A program made the position numbers and the translations under genes. Of a stretch of 64,000 nt of DNA, positions 1-8,517 are shown piece by piece. Position 1 is the first letter of the stretch. Each line of letters opens with the position of its first letter. The DNA is from Rivularia sp034931125 (lineage in GTDB: Bacteria; Cyanobacteriota; Cyanobacteriia; Cyanobacteriales; Nostocaceae): the NCBI RefSeq assembly GCF_034931125.1, contig NZ_JAYGHM010000013.1:66446-130445 (forward strand), read 5' to 3'. The notes under the pieces are model-generated. The model had not been told where the DNA came from. It did no database searches and worked only from the letters and a program-made list of their open reading frames with translations.

Positions 1-367
1 AAGTATAACCCCAATTCCACACCGCAGGATATACAACATTGAAGTTTAATTTTTTCAGGCTTGATAAAGCACTAGTAAGATTTTCACGTTTAAATAAAAC
101 ATCACTATCAATATTAGTTAACCATGCTCCCCGTAATTCGGTTGGTAGCTGTCGGTTTGCAATCGGTTGTTCAGATGTAATTGGTTGAGCAGGTGTAACA
201 ATCGGTTGCTGACGGGTTTTTATAATAACTTGAGCCGGTACGGGGACGGAAAACATCACCCCAGCCATCAGCGAAAGAGTAAAAATAGCTGCCAGAAAAG
301 CTCGTCTTTGACTGCGTTGCTGACTTAATGCAAATAAGTCTAAACATCGCTTCATAAATTCTTTCAT
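1..367 (-). CDS. GHL10-type glycoside hydrolase-like protein, N-terminal part
   Basis: Reading the minus strand from the ATG at 365-367 gives an open frame that leaves the window at base 1, so about 122 N-terminal residues are visible. They comprise a basic start, a hydrophobic signal or anchor segment (about residues 24-45, ending in VPVPAQ), a Gln/Pro-rich linker, and then ELRGAWLTNIDSDVLF followed by LKKLNFNVVYPAVWNWGYT. The RGAWLTN motif and the 'LKKLNFNVVYPAVWN' strand are typical of the start of the GHL10 (formerly DUF187) TIM-barrel family of cell-envelope glycosidase-like proteins. The substrate is unknown. A competing frame (171-428) on the same strand has no recognisable content and is treated as a shadow. 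The rest of the gene lies outside the window. Confidence 0.75.
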   Translation of the reverse strand, partial: MKEFMKRCLDLFALSQQRSQRRAFLAAIFTLSLMAGVMFSVPVPAQVIIKTRQQPIVTPAQPITSEQPIANRQLPTELRGAWLTNIDSDVLFKRENLTSALSSLKKLNFNVVYPAVWNWGYT

Positions 368-456
368 TATTTACTGAGTACAAAAGTTCACAACAATCAT
401 GACTAGGATAACCGTTCTGATGTTGCATAATTCAGTTACTAGGTAACATTAGCTGA

Positions 457-924
457 TTAAGCAGGGAGTAGGGAGTAGGGAATAGGGAATAGGGAAGGAA
501 GATGATGATAATACTTGCTCATTCCGCATGAAGTTTGCACGCGATCAATATCGGCTACGATTATTTGACGAGTTCCGGGAATTTGCGGAAACTCCGAGCA
601 TAAAGATTCCCAATCTGGATTTCCCGGTAAAATAGTGTTTCCGCTGCCGTAAAGACGCAAAATACAAGGTGGTTCCTCAAAAGCGCAAAACATCAAGGTA
701 ATTCGTCCATTTTCTTGTAAATGCGCTGATGTTTCGTTCCCGCTTCCTGTTAAATCGAGATAAGCAACTTTATGTTGTGAAAGAATGCGAAAACTTTCTA
801 ATCCCTTCGGAGAAAGGTTAACGTGTCCGGTAGAACTTAACGGTGCAGTAGCGACAAAGAACATTTGCTGGTTTGCAATAAATTTTTGTAATTCTTCAGT
901 AATAGAATCAAAAACTTTAGCCAT
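457..924 (-). CDS. Pyridoxamine 5'-phosphate oxidase-related FMN-binding protein, repeat-derived C-terminus
   Basis: This 155-residue protein resembles cyanobacterial PNPOx-like split-barrel FMN proteins: FFVATAPLSSTGHVNLSPKG near residue 20, the AYLDLTGSGNETSAHL strand near 55, then FCAFEEPPCILRLYGSG. These typically bind flavin; the substrate is not predictable. I start at the ATG at 924 because the upstream alternative is a TTG with no better context. After the conserved RVQTSCGMS the sequence departs from the family, and the last 11 residues (LFPIPYSLLPA) are encoded by the GGGAGTAGGGAATAGGG heptamer repeat. The family is usually about 30 residues longer. The C-terminus therefore looks replaced or truncated by repeat expansion, and whether the protein remains functional is unclear. 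Confidence 0.75.
   Translation of the reverse strand: MAKVFDSITEELQKFIANQQMFFVATAPLSSTGHVNLSPKGLESFRILSQHKVAYLDLTGSGNETSAHLQENGRITLMFCAFEEPPCILRLYGSGNTILPGNPDWESLCSEFPQIPGTRQIIVADIDRVQTSCGMSKYYHHLPSLFPIPYSLLPA
461..497. repeat. Short tandem heptamer repeat (GGGAGTA/GGGAATA)
   Basis: About five consecutive heptamers of the GGGAGTA/GGGAATA type. They overlap the 3' end of the flavoprotein gene and supply its last codons. The same motif recurs throughout the window. Confidence 0.8.
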
Positions 925-1074
925 AATCAATTATCAGTTAACAATTATCAATTATCAATGAATATGGCGCTTATCGGTTGAGTCAGTTATACAATTAAAC
1001 AACTCTGGGAAAGTTCTTGTTGGTTAAATACTGTTTAAATTGATTGGTAATCCAAATCTAAAATCTAAAATTCT

Positions 1075-1491
1075 ATGGCTGACCAAATTCTTTGGGTTCA
1101 TGGTGATTGTCTGAGTCCTAAAAACCCTGCACTGATTGAATACCCAAATACTCCCGCTATCTGGGTTTGGGACGATGAATTATTAAAAGAATGGCAAATT
1201 AGCCTTAAGCGGATTACTTTTATTTACGAGTGCTTGCTAGAATTACCAGTTGTGATTCGTCGTGGTGATGTTGCAGCCGAAGTTTTAGCTTTTGCAAAAG
1301 AACATGATGCTAATAAAGTTGTCACCGCAGAAAGTCCAAGTCCGCGTTTTGATAATATCTGCGATGAACTTGAACGTACAAAAGAGTTAGAAATATTTGA
1401 AGTTGAACCATTTTTTGAATACAGCGGTTTTATCGACCTCAAGCGATTTTCTCGTTATTGGAAAGTCGCTCAAAATTATGTATTTGATTGA
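1075..1491 (+). CDS. Photolyase/cryptochrome-type alpha/beta domain protein (stand-alone)
   Basis: 138 residues beginning MADQILWVHGDCLSPKNPAL. The pattern (WVHGDCLS, then AIWVWDDELL, a helix, LPVVIRRGDVAAEVLAFAKEHDANKVVT, then LEIFEVEPF) is the Rossmann-like N-terminal antenna domain of DNA photolyases, ending where the FAD-binding domain would normally begin. A full photolyase is about 450-500 residues; no helical FAD domain follows. It is therefore a solo N-domain protein, of a kind conserved in cyanobacteria as hypothetical or 'photolyase-related'. Function unknown; light repair activity is unlikely without the FAD domain. The start is immediately preceded by an AATCTAAAATCTAAA heptamer run and has no clear Shine-Dalgarno sequence. 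Confidence 0.7.
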   Translation: MADQILWVHGDCLSPKNPALIEYPNTPAIWVWDDELLKEWQISLKRITFIYECLLELPVVIRRGDVAAEVLAFAKEHDANKVVTAESPSPRFDNICDELERTKELEIFEVEPFFEYSGFIDLKRFSRYWKVAQNYVFD

Positions 1492-1619
1492 ATAATTATC
1501 AATTAACGGATGCGGCATTTTTTTTTAATAACTAACGAGTATTCCCTATTGCTAAAGAGATAATTCAGAAACCGGGCTTTGTTCAAAACCAAGTTTCTCA
1601 AGTTTGAAAATCGCGATCG

Positions 1620-2015
1620 CTAACTCAAATCTTCAATCAATTTGATTACTCTTTGTTTTACTTCTTCACGAATGCGGCGAAATGTCTCAATATCTTTACC
1701 TTCTGGGTCGTCTAATTGCCAATCTGCAAATACTTCTCTTGTTACCCATTCAGGAGGCAAATTTATACCACAACCACATAAAGATATTACCGCATCGTAA
1801 TCTTCAGAATTAAAATCGCTTAAAGGTTTCGATTCTTGATTACTGATATCAATCCCAATTTCCGACATAATTTCTACAGTTTTGGGGTCTACAAAACTCG
1901 CTTCTAAACCTGAACTAGTAACGGCTATTTTACCTTCTCCCAAAGTACGAGCAAATCCTTCTGCCATTTGAGAACGACGAGAATTCTTTTTACAAACAAA
2001 CATTACCTTTTTCAT
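1620..2015 (-). CDS. arsC: Arsenate reductase, low-molecular-weight phosphatase fold
   Basis: 131 residues, the same length as the characterised Synechocystis ArsC. The P-loop is C8-KKNSR-R14 (CX5R) in the first strand-loop, and two further cysteines sit at C80 and C82 (SLCGCG), matching the C8/C80/C82 triad of the glutathione/glutaredoxin-dependent cyanobacterial type. The enzyme reduces arsenate to arsenite in the cytoplasm. It follows arsH on the same strand with a 213 bp gap, as in ars loci, but no arsenite efflux gene (arsB/acr3) or arsR is present nearby, so the exporter must be elsewhere. A HIP1 octamer lies just beyond the stop. Confidence 0.9.
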   Translation of the reverse strand: MKKVMFVCKKNSRRSQMAEGFARTLGEGKIAVTSSGLEASFVDPKTVEIMSEIGIDISNQESKPLSDFNSEDYDAVISLCGCGINLPPEWVTREVFADWQLDDPEGKDIETFRRIREEVKQRVIKLIEDLS

Positions 2016-2228
2016 TTTGATACCTGGTAAATAAAAGTAAAAATTACGTTTCTGCTATCTCTCTTTGTCTCTTGATACGTACTCTTAAAAGTATCAATTA
2101 AATAAGTACTCGTGCAAAATAAATTAAACATTTCGTCTGGGAAGGGAATAGGGAATAGGAAAAATTTATACAACTCATGAGTAATTATATAAATAATTTT
2201 GCGTCAGTACTTAACTAATTACTGTCAA

Positions 2229-2852
2229 TCAATTACTGACTTCCGCATCTGCTTGTTTACGTTCACTATAACGGTCTGTAAGATAATCAACTTTATCCCG
2301 TAACAACAAGGTAAATTTATACAATTCTTCCATAACATCAATCACTCTATCCCGATAAGGTGAATCTTTCATAGTTCCATCTTCATTAAATTCCTGGTAA
2401 GCTTTAGCAACAGAAGATTGATTGGGAATAGTAAACATCCGCATCCAACGTCCCAAAAGCCTCATAGAATTAACAGCATTGAAAGATTGAGAACCACCGC
2501 TGACCTGCATTACAGCCAAAGTTCTTCCTTGAGTCGGTCTAACTGACCCTATATTTAGAGGAATCCAGTCAATTTGATTTTTTATAATCCCGGTCAGATT
2601 TCCGTGCATTTCTGGAGATGTCCAAACTTGACCCTCCGACCATAAACTCAACTCCCGCAATTCTTGCACTTTGGGGTGTGTCTCTGGAACGCTACCCCGA
2701 ATCGGTAATTCAAGCGGATCAAAAAACTTTACTTCCGCACCAAATCCTTCAATAATTCGTGCTGCTTCTTCCGCTAACAAACGACTATAAGAACGCGATC
2801 GCAACGAACCGTATAAAAATAATATTCTTGGTTTGTGGTCAAAAGATGTCAT
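2229..2852 (-). CDS. arsH: Arsenical resistance protein ArsH (NADPH-dependent FMN reductase)
   Basis: 207 residues with a flavodoxin-like NADPH:FMN oxidoreductase fold. The FMN phosphate-binding loop GSLRSRSYSR (about residues 15-24) and the TSPEMHGNLTGIIKNQIDWIPL segment (about 78-99) are ArsH hallmarks, and length matches the family (about 206). ArsH oxidises trivalent organoarsenicals and reduces quinones or metals with NADPH. It is upstream of and co-oriented with arsC, so the two could be co-transcribed, although the 213 bp gap holds a GGGAATA repeat and a GCAAAAT..ATTTTGC palindrome-like element. Confidence 0.92.
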   Translation of the reverse strand: MTSFDHKPRILFLYGSLRSRSYSRLLAEEAARIIEGFGAEVKFFDPLELPIRGSVPETHPKVQELRELSLWSEGQVWTSPEMHGNLTGIIKNQIDWIPLNIGSVRPTQGRTLAVMQVSGGSQSFNAVNSMRLLGRWMRMFTIPNQSSVAKAYQEFNEDGTMKDSPYRDRVIDVMEELYKFTLLLRDKVDYLTDRYSERKQADAEVSN

Positions 2853-3023
2853 GTATCAATTATCAATTATCAATGCTCAATTATCATATTTTATGACAGA
2901 GATGTGAAGGAGCATCAAGAGAAATCCAGATCGCAAGGAAATTTAGAAGTTATAAATTCAAAACTAGTTACTGTTCACCTAAAAATGAGATAGCATTACC
3001 TATCATGTGTTTGGAGAATTTCA

Positions 3024-3668
3024 ATGCTCGGATTTCGTTGGTTCAACAAAGTTCACGGTTCCGATTCAGTAAATTGTGAAACAAAAATGCTTTCTGGGCA
3101 GCGTTTTGATTTAAAAATATTTAAACTAACAGCACCAATCCTAGCTATAGCTGGAAGTTTTGCTATGACTTTACCTAGTAATGCTATCAGCAATCCCTTT
3201 AAGAAAACCAATGATTATCGTGTATGTGCTGCACGGCTTTTGAGCGTAGGTATCCCAGCAGAAACTACAGCGAGTGCTTGTGCTGCTGCACTTAGACCGA
3301 TGGAAGTATCTTCATGTGTAGGTCAAATTCAGCGGAGAACTCAAATTCCCGCAACAGATTCGCTTGCTTTTTGCGGACAAGCACGTCGTCCCAATGATTT
3401 AGCCACTTGCGTTGTTGATATCGGGACTAAAAGCCAGGAAGCAGCTAATCCAGCTATTTTAAGCTACTGTAATCGCAGCTTATTACCAGTTGATTTTGGT
3501 CAATGCGTAGTAGGTTTGCGTTCTGAAATCGACTTTTCAGCCACACAAGCAATGGAAAGTTGTATTAGTGCTAGCGATCGCATTAGCAATGTTGTACCTT
3601 TCTCAACACCCGGAACTGCTCCCTCTGTAGAATTTAGTCCCACGTTTGAAACAACTCCGGTTCGGTAG
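3024..3668 (+). CDS. Secreted cysteine-repeat protein, cyanobacterial conserved hypothetical
   Basis: 214 residues. An N-terminal hydrophobic segment (TAPILAIAGSFAMTLPSNA, about 36-55) reads as a signal peptide ending near SNAIS. The mature part contains regularly spaced cysteines in imperfect repeats of about 24 residues: VCAARLL, SACAAALRPMEVSSCVG, AFCGQARRPNDLATCVV, SYCNRSLLPVDFGQCVV, ESCIS. This pairing (C-x8-R/LP-x4-C) suggests a helical-hairpin disulfide repeat in the periplasm or outside the cell. I do not recognise a function. TTGGAGAA supplies a good Shine-Dalgarno upstream. The stop codon runs directly into a GGGGATA heptamer array. Confidence 0.7.
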   Translation: MLGFRWFNKVHGSDSVNCETKMLSGQRFDLKIFKLTAPILAIAGSFAMTLPSNAISNPFKKTNDYRVCAARLLSVGIPAETTASACAAALRPMEVSSCVGQIQRRTQIPATDSLAFCGQARRPNDLATCVVDIGTKSQEAANPAILSYCNRSLLPVDFGQCVVGLRSEIDFSATQAMESCISASDRISNVVPFSTPGTAPSVEFSPTFETTPVR

Positions 3669-3802
3669 AATAGGGGGACAAGGGGATAGGGGGATAGGGG
3701 GATGGGGGGATAGGGGGATAGGGGAGATAATTCATAACTCCTAACTATTACCAATTCCCAATTCCCAATTCCCAATTCCCAATTCCCAATTCCCAATTCC
3801 CA
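3668..3802. repeat. Heptamer repeats: GGGGATA array followed by CCCAATT array
   Basis: Two adjacent short tandem repeat blocks, a G-rich block to about 3740 and an AATTCCC block to about 3802, separated by a short unique stretch. They fill the gap between the Cys-repeat protein and the hetR terminator. Confidence 0.85.
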
Positions 3803-3841
3803 AAAAAACAGGTTGGGCTTTCATTATGAGTCAACCCAACC
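3803..3841 (-). terminator. Rho-independent terminator of hetR
   Basis: Read on the minus strand: GGTTGGG, a 17 nt loop, CCCAACC, then TGTTTTTTT. The arms are at 3811-3817 and 3835-3841, and the T-run is the complement of the A-run at 3803-3808. It lies about 95 nt past the hetR stop. Confidence 0.75.
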
Positions 3842-3935
3842 GAATAGTTATTTATTGAATTTTGTTTTTGGACATATTTTTGCTAAAATGGGGAAATTGG
3901 CATAATCGGCAGTTATTTTAATGACTGCTGATTTA

Positions 3936-4835
3936 TTATTCTTCTTTTTTTCCAAAAACCATTTGTAGAAGCATTGGCGCTCCACCTACTTGATGATATT
4001 TATCTGCCCAAGCACGAATGATTTGATCCAATTCTTCTAAGGCATCATCTACCCGTTCGGGTGGAATATCCATTTCTTCCAAAACTCGCATTGTGTTCTG
4101 CTGTCTTTCCGACCACTCTCTCATCATGCGGAAAAAACGAGCAGTATCTTCCACCATAATGTAGGTGCGCTCTTCGTCATCTGCTGTGGCATAATACGGA
4201 CGAGTCAGAGCGTAAAAAGGCATTCCCCAAGGTGAATCAACCCGCGTTACTGTACTCGAATAAAGCAGACGACGCTTGATATGTTCTGCCAAAGCCTCGC
4301 TTAAAGGCATTTGGTGTCCAGAAGGCATATCTTCCTGGGAACGTTGATGAAGAAATTCAATTAACTCCAAAAATTCAAAAGAGGTAATTAACTGGGCATC
4401 AGGCAGATTAGGTGGTAATTTTTGCTCAATCTGTCTTTTTTCTTCGGATGTCAAACTGGTGCCAGGAATACGCGAACGTCCCGGCTGCCAAGGATATTTT
4501 TCCATCCATACATAAGGAAACTGAATCAAATAACGCGGTTCCTGAGAACCTAGCATTTTCAACAATCTTCCTTCAGTCAGCGCTTGTCTGACTTCTTCAA
4601 CAATGGCTTTTACCCGCTTCGGCTCTAAATGATGTAAATGACCAGTCATTCGCAGGTTTTGCCCCTGCTCTAGATAAGTCATGTAAATTGCACATTTAGC
4701 AGCTGTTGCGGCTGCATCTAAAAATGCCCCATGTCTATGCCCACTAGTTCGCATGGCGCTGAAAGCCAAATAAAGCATGATCTGATCCATCGCGCTGGGA
4801 CCAAGACGTTTGATCAGATCAGTATCGTTATGCAT
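3936..4835 (-). CDS. hetR: HetR, master regulator of heterocyst differentiation
   Basis: 299 residues from the ATG at 4835, the exact length of Anabaena HetR. The N-terminus (DLIKRLGPSAMDQIMLYLAF) and the middle and C-terminal segments are near-identical to known HetR. Cys48, implicated in dimerisation, and Ser152 are present. In the hood domain R250, L252, E253, E254 and D256 (residues reported to contact the RGSGR inhibitor peptide) are all retained. HetR is a DNA-binding dimer that activates differentiation genes and is antagonised by PatS/HetN/PatX peptides. I reject the upstream 10-residue extension (start at 4865) because it is absent from the family. It is transcribed alone, with a terminator about 95 nt downstream and a roughly 500 bp leader region upstream. 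Confidence 0.98.
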   Translation of the reverse strand: MHNDTDLIKRLGPSAMDQIMLYLAFSAMRTSGHRHGAFLDAAATAAKCAIYMTYLEQGQNLRMTGHLHHLEPKRVKAIVEEVRQALTEGRLLKMLGSQEPRYLIQFPYVWMEKYPWQPGRSRIPGTSLTSEEKRQIEQKLPPNLPDAQLITSFEFLELIEFLHQRSQEDMPSGHQMPLSEALAEHIKRRLLYSSTVTRVDSPWGMPFYALTRPYYATADDEERTYIMVEDTARFFRMMREWSERQQNTMRVLEEMDIPPERVDDALEELDQIIRAWADKYHQVGGAPMLLQMVFGKKEE

Positions 4836-5341
4836 ATTACAAACTGTTGAATAGCAGGTTAACAAAATTAAGAATTATACGAGAGTAAGTAGTATACACC
4901 CTATAAGCAGACTATGTGTTCGGTTTAGTTTATCTATTATGCGACAACTAAGGGTATTAATGGTAGTTATAAACAACATTTTACCCGTATTTTTACAGAA
5001 AAAAGTTAAAACTAACTTTGTTCGTAAGATTACGATAGAGCCAGCATAGCTGAACGTTTTTCTTGTCAGTATCTTCACCAACTTATACAGGAACTGCAAT
5101 TCAAGGTTGCTATACCCAAAACTGCCCGTACAAAGATGTTCCCATTGACACGAAAATCTCCACCTTAGAGTCAAGTAAGCAAGTGTGTCCTTTTTACATC
5201 CCCTGAAGAATGTATGTTAACAGCTTTTGACTGGAAATGTGGCTTTACGGTATACCAGTGAGTTATTAGATATGGGTCATTGGTAATTGGTAATAGTTAG
5301 GAGTTATGAATTATCTCCCCATCTCCCCATCTCCCCATCCC
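4836..5341. promoter_or_regulatory. Long upstream region of hetR
   Basis: About 500 bp with no credible gene. An open frame on the minus strand (4875-5174) has no family signature and atypical composition. In other heterocystous strains hetR has several transcription starts over several hundred bases, so a regulatory leader is expected here. I searched for GTA-N8-TAC and TCCGGA and found neither; the closest is GTA-N7-TAC near 4885. The distal end (5283-5341) is heptamer repeat (CCCCATCT type). Confidence 0.45.
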
Positions 5342-7201
5342 TCAGCTGCGAGACGATTTAACCCGCTGCTGTAATTTCTCGATGCTAAAAGCTGCGGCTC
5401 CGAAGGTGACTAGTAGAACTCCAAGAACTTGGATTAATGGTAAAGTTTCTTGAATGATGATTCCGGCAAAAATTACGGTTAAAACTGGAACGGTCGAACC
5501 AATCAGTCCTGCTCTTGTAGCACCAAGTTTACGAATGCCAAAGTTATTTAGTAAATAACCGCAGAGGGTTAGTACTCCTAAAATGAATGCGCTTAAAACC
5601 AGTTCTAAAAAGTTTGTTGAATTTATGTCCAAGCTCCAAGCTGTTGGTAATGGCAGCATTAAGCCAATAAAACACAAAAATAGCATTGTGGCGAAGTTAA
5701 TTAGGGTAAAAGAAACCGGATGCAGTCTAGCGGCACAAATGCGCGTTAATATCACGTAAAACGAAAAACTTATCCCCGCGATAATTCCTGTAACGCTTCC
5801 TAAAGATATGTTACCTTCACCGCTTGCTGCTCCTCCTAATACCAAAACTATTCCTAAAACAATCATCGCGTAAGCGAAAGCGCGGAATTTACTCGGACTG
5901 TCGCGAAACAAAAGCCATGATAATAATCCACTGACAATGGGATACACAAACAAAAGCGCGATCGCCATTCCTGTAAAAATTTGGCTGATGGCTATGTAAA
6001 GCATTACCTGGGATAAAAATAAGAAGCATCCACTGATCACTGACAGCATCAGCACTCTTTTACTCGTAATATTCGCAGGGGTACGATTTCCTCTGAGCGA
6101 TTCTATTAAATTTTGTAAATCTTGCCAAACCCTTGGATGCAAGATGGGTGCCAAAACTAACATCAGCGGCACAACTACTAGCATTCTTAGCATCAAAACT
6201 AAAAAGCAATTCCCTAAAGTTGGCGATATTAGCTGTTCTAATTCAAATATCCCGAATATTTGGGAGTTCGGCTGGAATATTGCTTTGACTGCAACATTAT
6301 AGATAGATGTGGCTACCGTGGAGAGCACAATTAACAATAATCCTTTGGGACGCTGCCAAAATGCTTCTATCTGTGAAGACGGTTGTTGTGTTGTAGTAGA
6401 CTGTACGGGATCTTCTGAGCTAGTTTGCGGGTATGTTTCGGGTAATGAAACATTTGCTCCTCGAACGGTAGAAGTTGCTGTCGTGGTATCCGCAGGTGGG
6501 GGAATTATTTCAGGGGGTTCTTCAAATAAACTTGGTGAAAATGTCTCTTGTGGAGCTTCTGGTTCTGTTGGGGGAAAATCTTCTAAGCGATCAACTTCAA
6601 CTTCTTCTAATGCGTTAACTTGAAATTCCGTCCGGGGTCTATAAGTGGTAGTGCTTTCCAATTCTTGACGAAGACGATTTACCAGTTCAACTAAAATCGC
6701 TTCCCCCTGCTCTTGTTGCAATGACATTCGAGATAATTGCTGGGAAAGACTACTTTGATAGTCCTCTAAATCTTGTTGTAGCGTATTGAAAGCAGCATTA
6801 AAAGCATTACTTACAGATTCTTGATTCTGAGTTTGAGTGTATGTTCCGGATTGAAGAACTGTGCTTCCCGTCGGTCGATTCGCAAGTTTTTCGAGTGAGG
6901 ATTGCAACTGCACGGAAATATGATTCCCTAAAACTTGCGCTAATTGACGCATCAACACCTGTAACTCATCAATTTGTCTTCCCCCCTGCAACTGCTCCCT
7001 TTGTTCTTGGAGACGCTTGATATCATCAGCTAAGCGGATTTTTTCACTCTGTAGACGCTGGACATCATCTTGCAATGACTTGAGCAAATTCCGCTGGATA
7101 ATTTGTAGTTCCTCAGTAACAGCCTGTAAGGCAGATTCTGCTGATCCGTATGGCTCATCTGCTCTACGCGGCTTTTCTGGTCCGTTATCAAATCGTCCCA
7201 T
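5342..7201 (-). CDS. DMT-superfamily (EamA) transporter with long N-terminal coiled coil
   Basis: 619 residues in two parts. Residues about 20-190 are highly charged and Gln-rich (LQSEKIRLADDIKRLQEQREQL and similar) and predict a long coiled coil, followed by a Pro/Thr-rich linker to about 285. Residues about 290-610 contain about ten hydrophobic segments arranged as two EamA repeats (for example LLIVLSTVATSIYNVAVKAIF, and LGATRAGLIGSTVPVLTVIFAGII near the end), the drug/metabolite transporter fold. The substrate is unknown. Fusion of an extended cytoplasmic coiled coil to an EamA permease is seen in cyanobacterial homologues and may mediate assembly or localisation. It is followed by heptamer repeats and then hetR on the same strand, but the 500 bp gap argues against co-transcription. 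Confidence 0.8.
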   Translation of the reverse strand: MGRFDNGPEKPRRADEPYGSAESALQAVTEELQIIQRNLLKSLQDDVQRLQSEKIRLADDIKRLQEQREQLQGGRQIDELQVLMRQLAQVLGNHISVQLQSSLEKLANRPTGSTVLQSGTYTQTQNQESVSNAFNAAFNTLQQDLEDYQSSLSQQLSRMSLQQEQGEAILVELVNRLRQELESTTTYRPRTEFQVNALEEVEVDRLEDFPPTEPEAPQETFSPSLFEEPPEIIPPPADTTTATSTVRGANVSLPETYPQTSSEDPVQSTTTQQPSSQIEAFWQRPKGLLLIVLSTVATSIYNVAVKAIFQPNSQIFGIFELEQLISPTLGNCFLVLMLRMLVVVPLMLVLAPILHPRVWQDLQNLIESLRGNRTPANITSKRVLMLSVISGCFLFLSQVMLYIAISQIFTGMAIALLFVYPIVSGLLSWLLFRDSPSKFRAFAYAMIVLGIVLVLGGAASGEGNISLGSVTGIIAGISFSFYVILTRICAARLHPVSFTLINFATMLFLCFIGLMLPLPTAWSLDINSTNFLELVLSAFILGVLTLCGYLLNNFGIRKLGATRAGLIGSTVPVLTVIFAGIIIQETLPLIQVLGVLLVTFGAAAFSIEKLQQRVKSSRS

Positions 7202-7770
7202 TATAACCTATCCTCTGCCCCTTGTTTGACCACCTTTGTGGCTTGCTATTGACTGAATCGGCGCTAAAATTGTTACTTGTTTTGTGTATTTTCTCAGATA
7301 AATTCTCTTGATTTAAATAAATTGATCGCAAGCAGTATAAAAGCTCTTTAAAAAAATATCATTAACAAAGGAATTTACAAAATTTATTTTTATCAATTAA
7401 GGTATCATTTTTCTCATCTTAAATTAACAACTAGTTAAGAGTTAAAGTTTTAGCAGCGAAAAGATCCAAGTACTATGGTATTTTTTGTATCTCTAATAAA
7501 GTTATATAACTGTCATATTACGCAGAATCATCACTTGATATAATCAAAAAAATAAATATTGGATGCAAGTATTTCTTATTACCTCAAGTATCTGTAAATA
7601 ATAACTTAACCATTTTAGTAGGGATACGGGGATTTAATTTCATCTTGATACTTAATTAAACGCACTGAAATTGATGATATATCTTACACTCAGAATATCA
7701 AAAATCCGCATTAAAGTTAGAGGTTGCGATCGCAGCAACAACCCTCAAACACTCACCTAAGCCGCATTGT
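7202..7770. other. AT-rich intergenic region, no gene seen
   Basis: About 570 bp upstream of the EamA gene. Very AT-rich, with many stops in all frames and one HIP1 octamer near 7727. It presumably carries the EamA promoter; nothing else is recognised. Confidence 0.5.
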
Positions 7771-7859
7771 AATTATATGAATTTTTCGAGAAATGACAAT
7801 AGATCGGGCAAGATGTCCAAGTATCGGTTTTTGTCATCCCGCAATGGGAGTAAATTCTT

Positions 7860-7960
7860 TGAAGCATCCTGTGGAGATGGAGGGATGGTAAGCCACTGCG
7901 TTGGGCGGGTTCCCCGACTTGTAGCAAGTGGCGCAACCCGTAGGGGGGCATGGGGGGACA
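7860..7960. repeat. Dispersed palindromic repeat (GCCACTGCGTTGGGCGGGTT / TTGTAGCAAGTGGCG)
   Basis: A GC-rich stretch with complementary arms GCCACT...AGTGGC enclosing GGGCGGGTTCCCCGACTTG, unlike the AT-rich surroundings. It looks like one of the mobile palindromic repeats common in Nostoc-type genomes. Overlapping open frames on both strands here arise from the repeat, and I do not call them genes. Confidence 0.55.
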
Positions 7961-8030
7961 AAGGGATAACTGCGGGTGTTTTTGTAAAAGTAAAGTATCG
8001 GAAATTCTCCGATTATTCAATAGATAACAG

Positions 8031-8297
8031 AGAACCTGGCGAATTAATTCGCGGCTACACAAACGAAACCCGCCTGCGCGGGTTATGAATCTATTAGTCC
8101 ACGCAGGTGGACTTTGCCTGTATAGCAGCGGTTTCAACCGCCAGGTAAATAATGAATTGTTAATTGACAGAACCTGGCGAATTAATTCGCGGCTACACAA
8201 ACGAAACCCGCCTGCGCGGGTTATGAATCAATTAGTCCACGCAGGTGGACTTTGCCTGTATAGCAGCGGTTTCAACCGCCAGGTAAATAATGAATTG
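8031..8297. repeat. Tandem direct repeat, two copies of about 138 bp
   Basis: Copy 1 starts at 8031 and copy 2 at 8169; they are almost identical. Each unit contains nested palindromes: ACCCGCCTGCGCGGGTT, TCCACGCAGGTGGACTTTG and GCGGTTTCAACCGC, with AACCTGGCGAATT/CCAGGT at the ends. Degenerate relatives of the unit occur near 12170-12256 and 14437-14495. It resembles a non-autonomous, MITE-like repeat. Confidence 0.8.
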
Positions 8298-8331
8298 CTG
8301 GTGGTTTAATCAAACAATTTTTAGGAATCAG

Positions 8332-8517
8332 TTAGTTTAACTTAGAACGAAGAATTTCTGTATAGATTCTACCAGCAATACTCCCCGAAACTTCTTCATG
8401 AGAACCTGTTGGTTGCATGTCGCGTAGTTCTTCATCAATAAGTTCATAGCGTGGATTATCTCCGTATTCTGCTATAAATTGCTCGAAAGTTAGAAGTTTC
8501 GGTGGAGTATAGGTCAT
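8332..8517 (-). pseudogene. Uma2-family (DUF820) nuclease, truncated N-terminal fragment
   Basis: 61 residues: TYTPPKLLTFEQFIAEYGDN, then RYELIDEELRDMQPTGSHEEVSGSIAGRI. This is the N-terminal signature of cyanobacterial Uma2/DUF820 proteins (YELIDGEL..MxPTGxHE), whose PD-(D/E)XK-like fold normally needs about 185-200 residues. The frame stops after the first helix and no continuation is found downstream, where the 138 bp tandem repeat begins 35 bp away. It is a broken copy, probably truncated by repeat insertion or deletion; no nuclease core remains. Confidence 0.75.

Noticed and set aside
4875..5174. 99-codon minus-strand frame directly upstream of hetR
   Set aside because: No recognisable motif, unusual composition, and it occupies the region expected to be the hetR regulatory leader.
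7757..8309. Several overlapping frames on both strands (for example 7757-8200 minus and 7777-8088 plus)
   Set aside because: They are built from dispersed palindromic and tandem repeats; the repeated peptides follow the DNA repeat, not a protein family.
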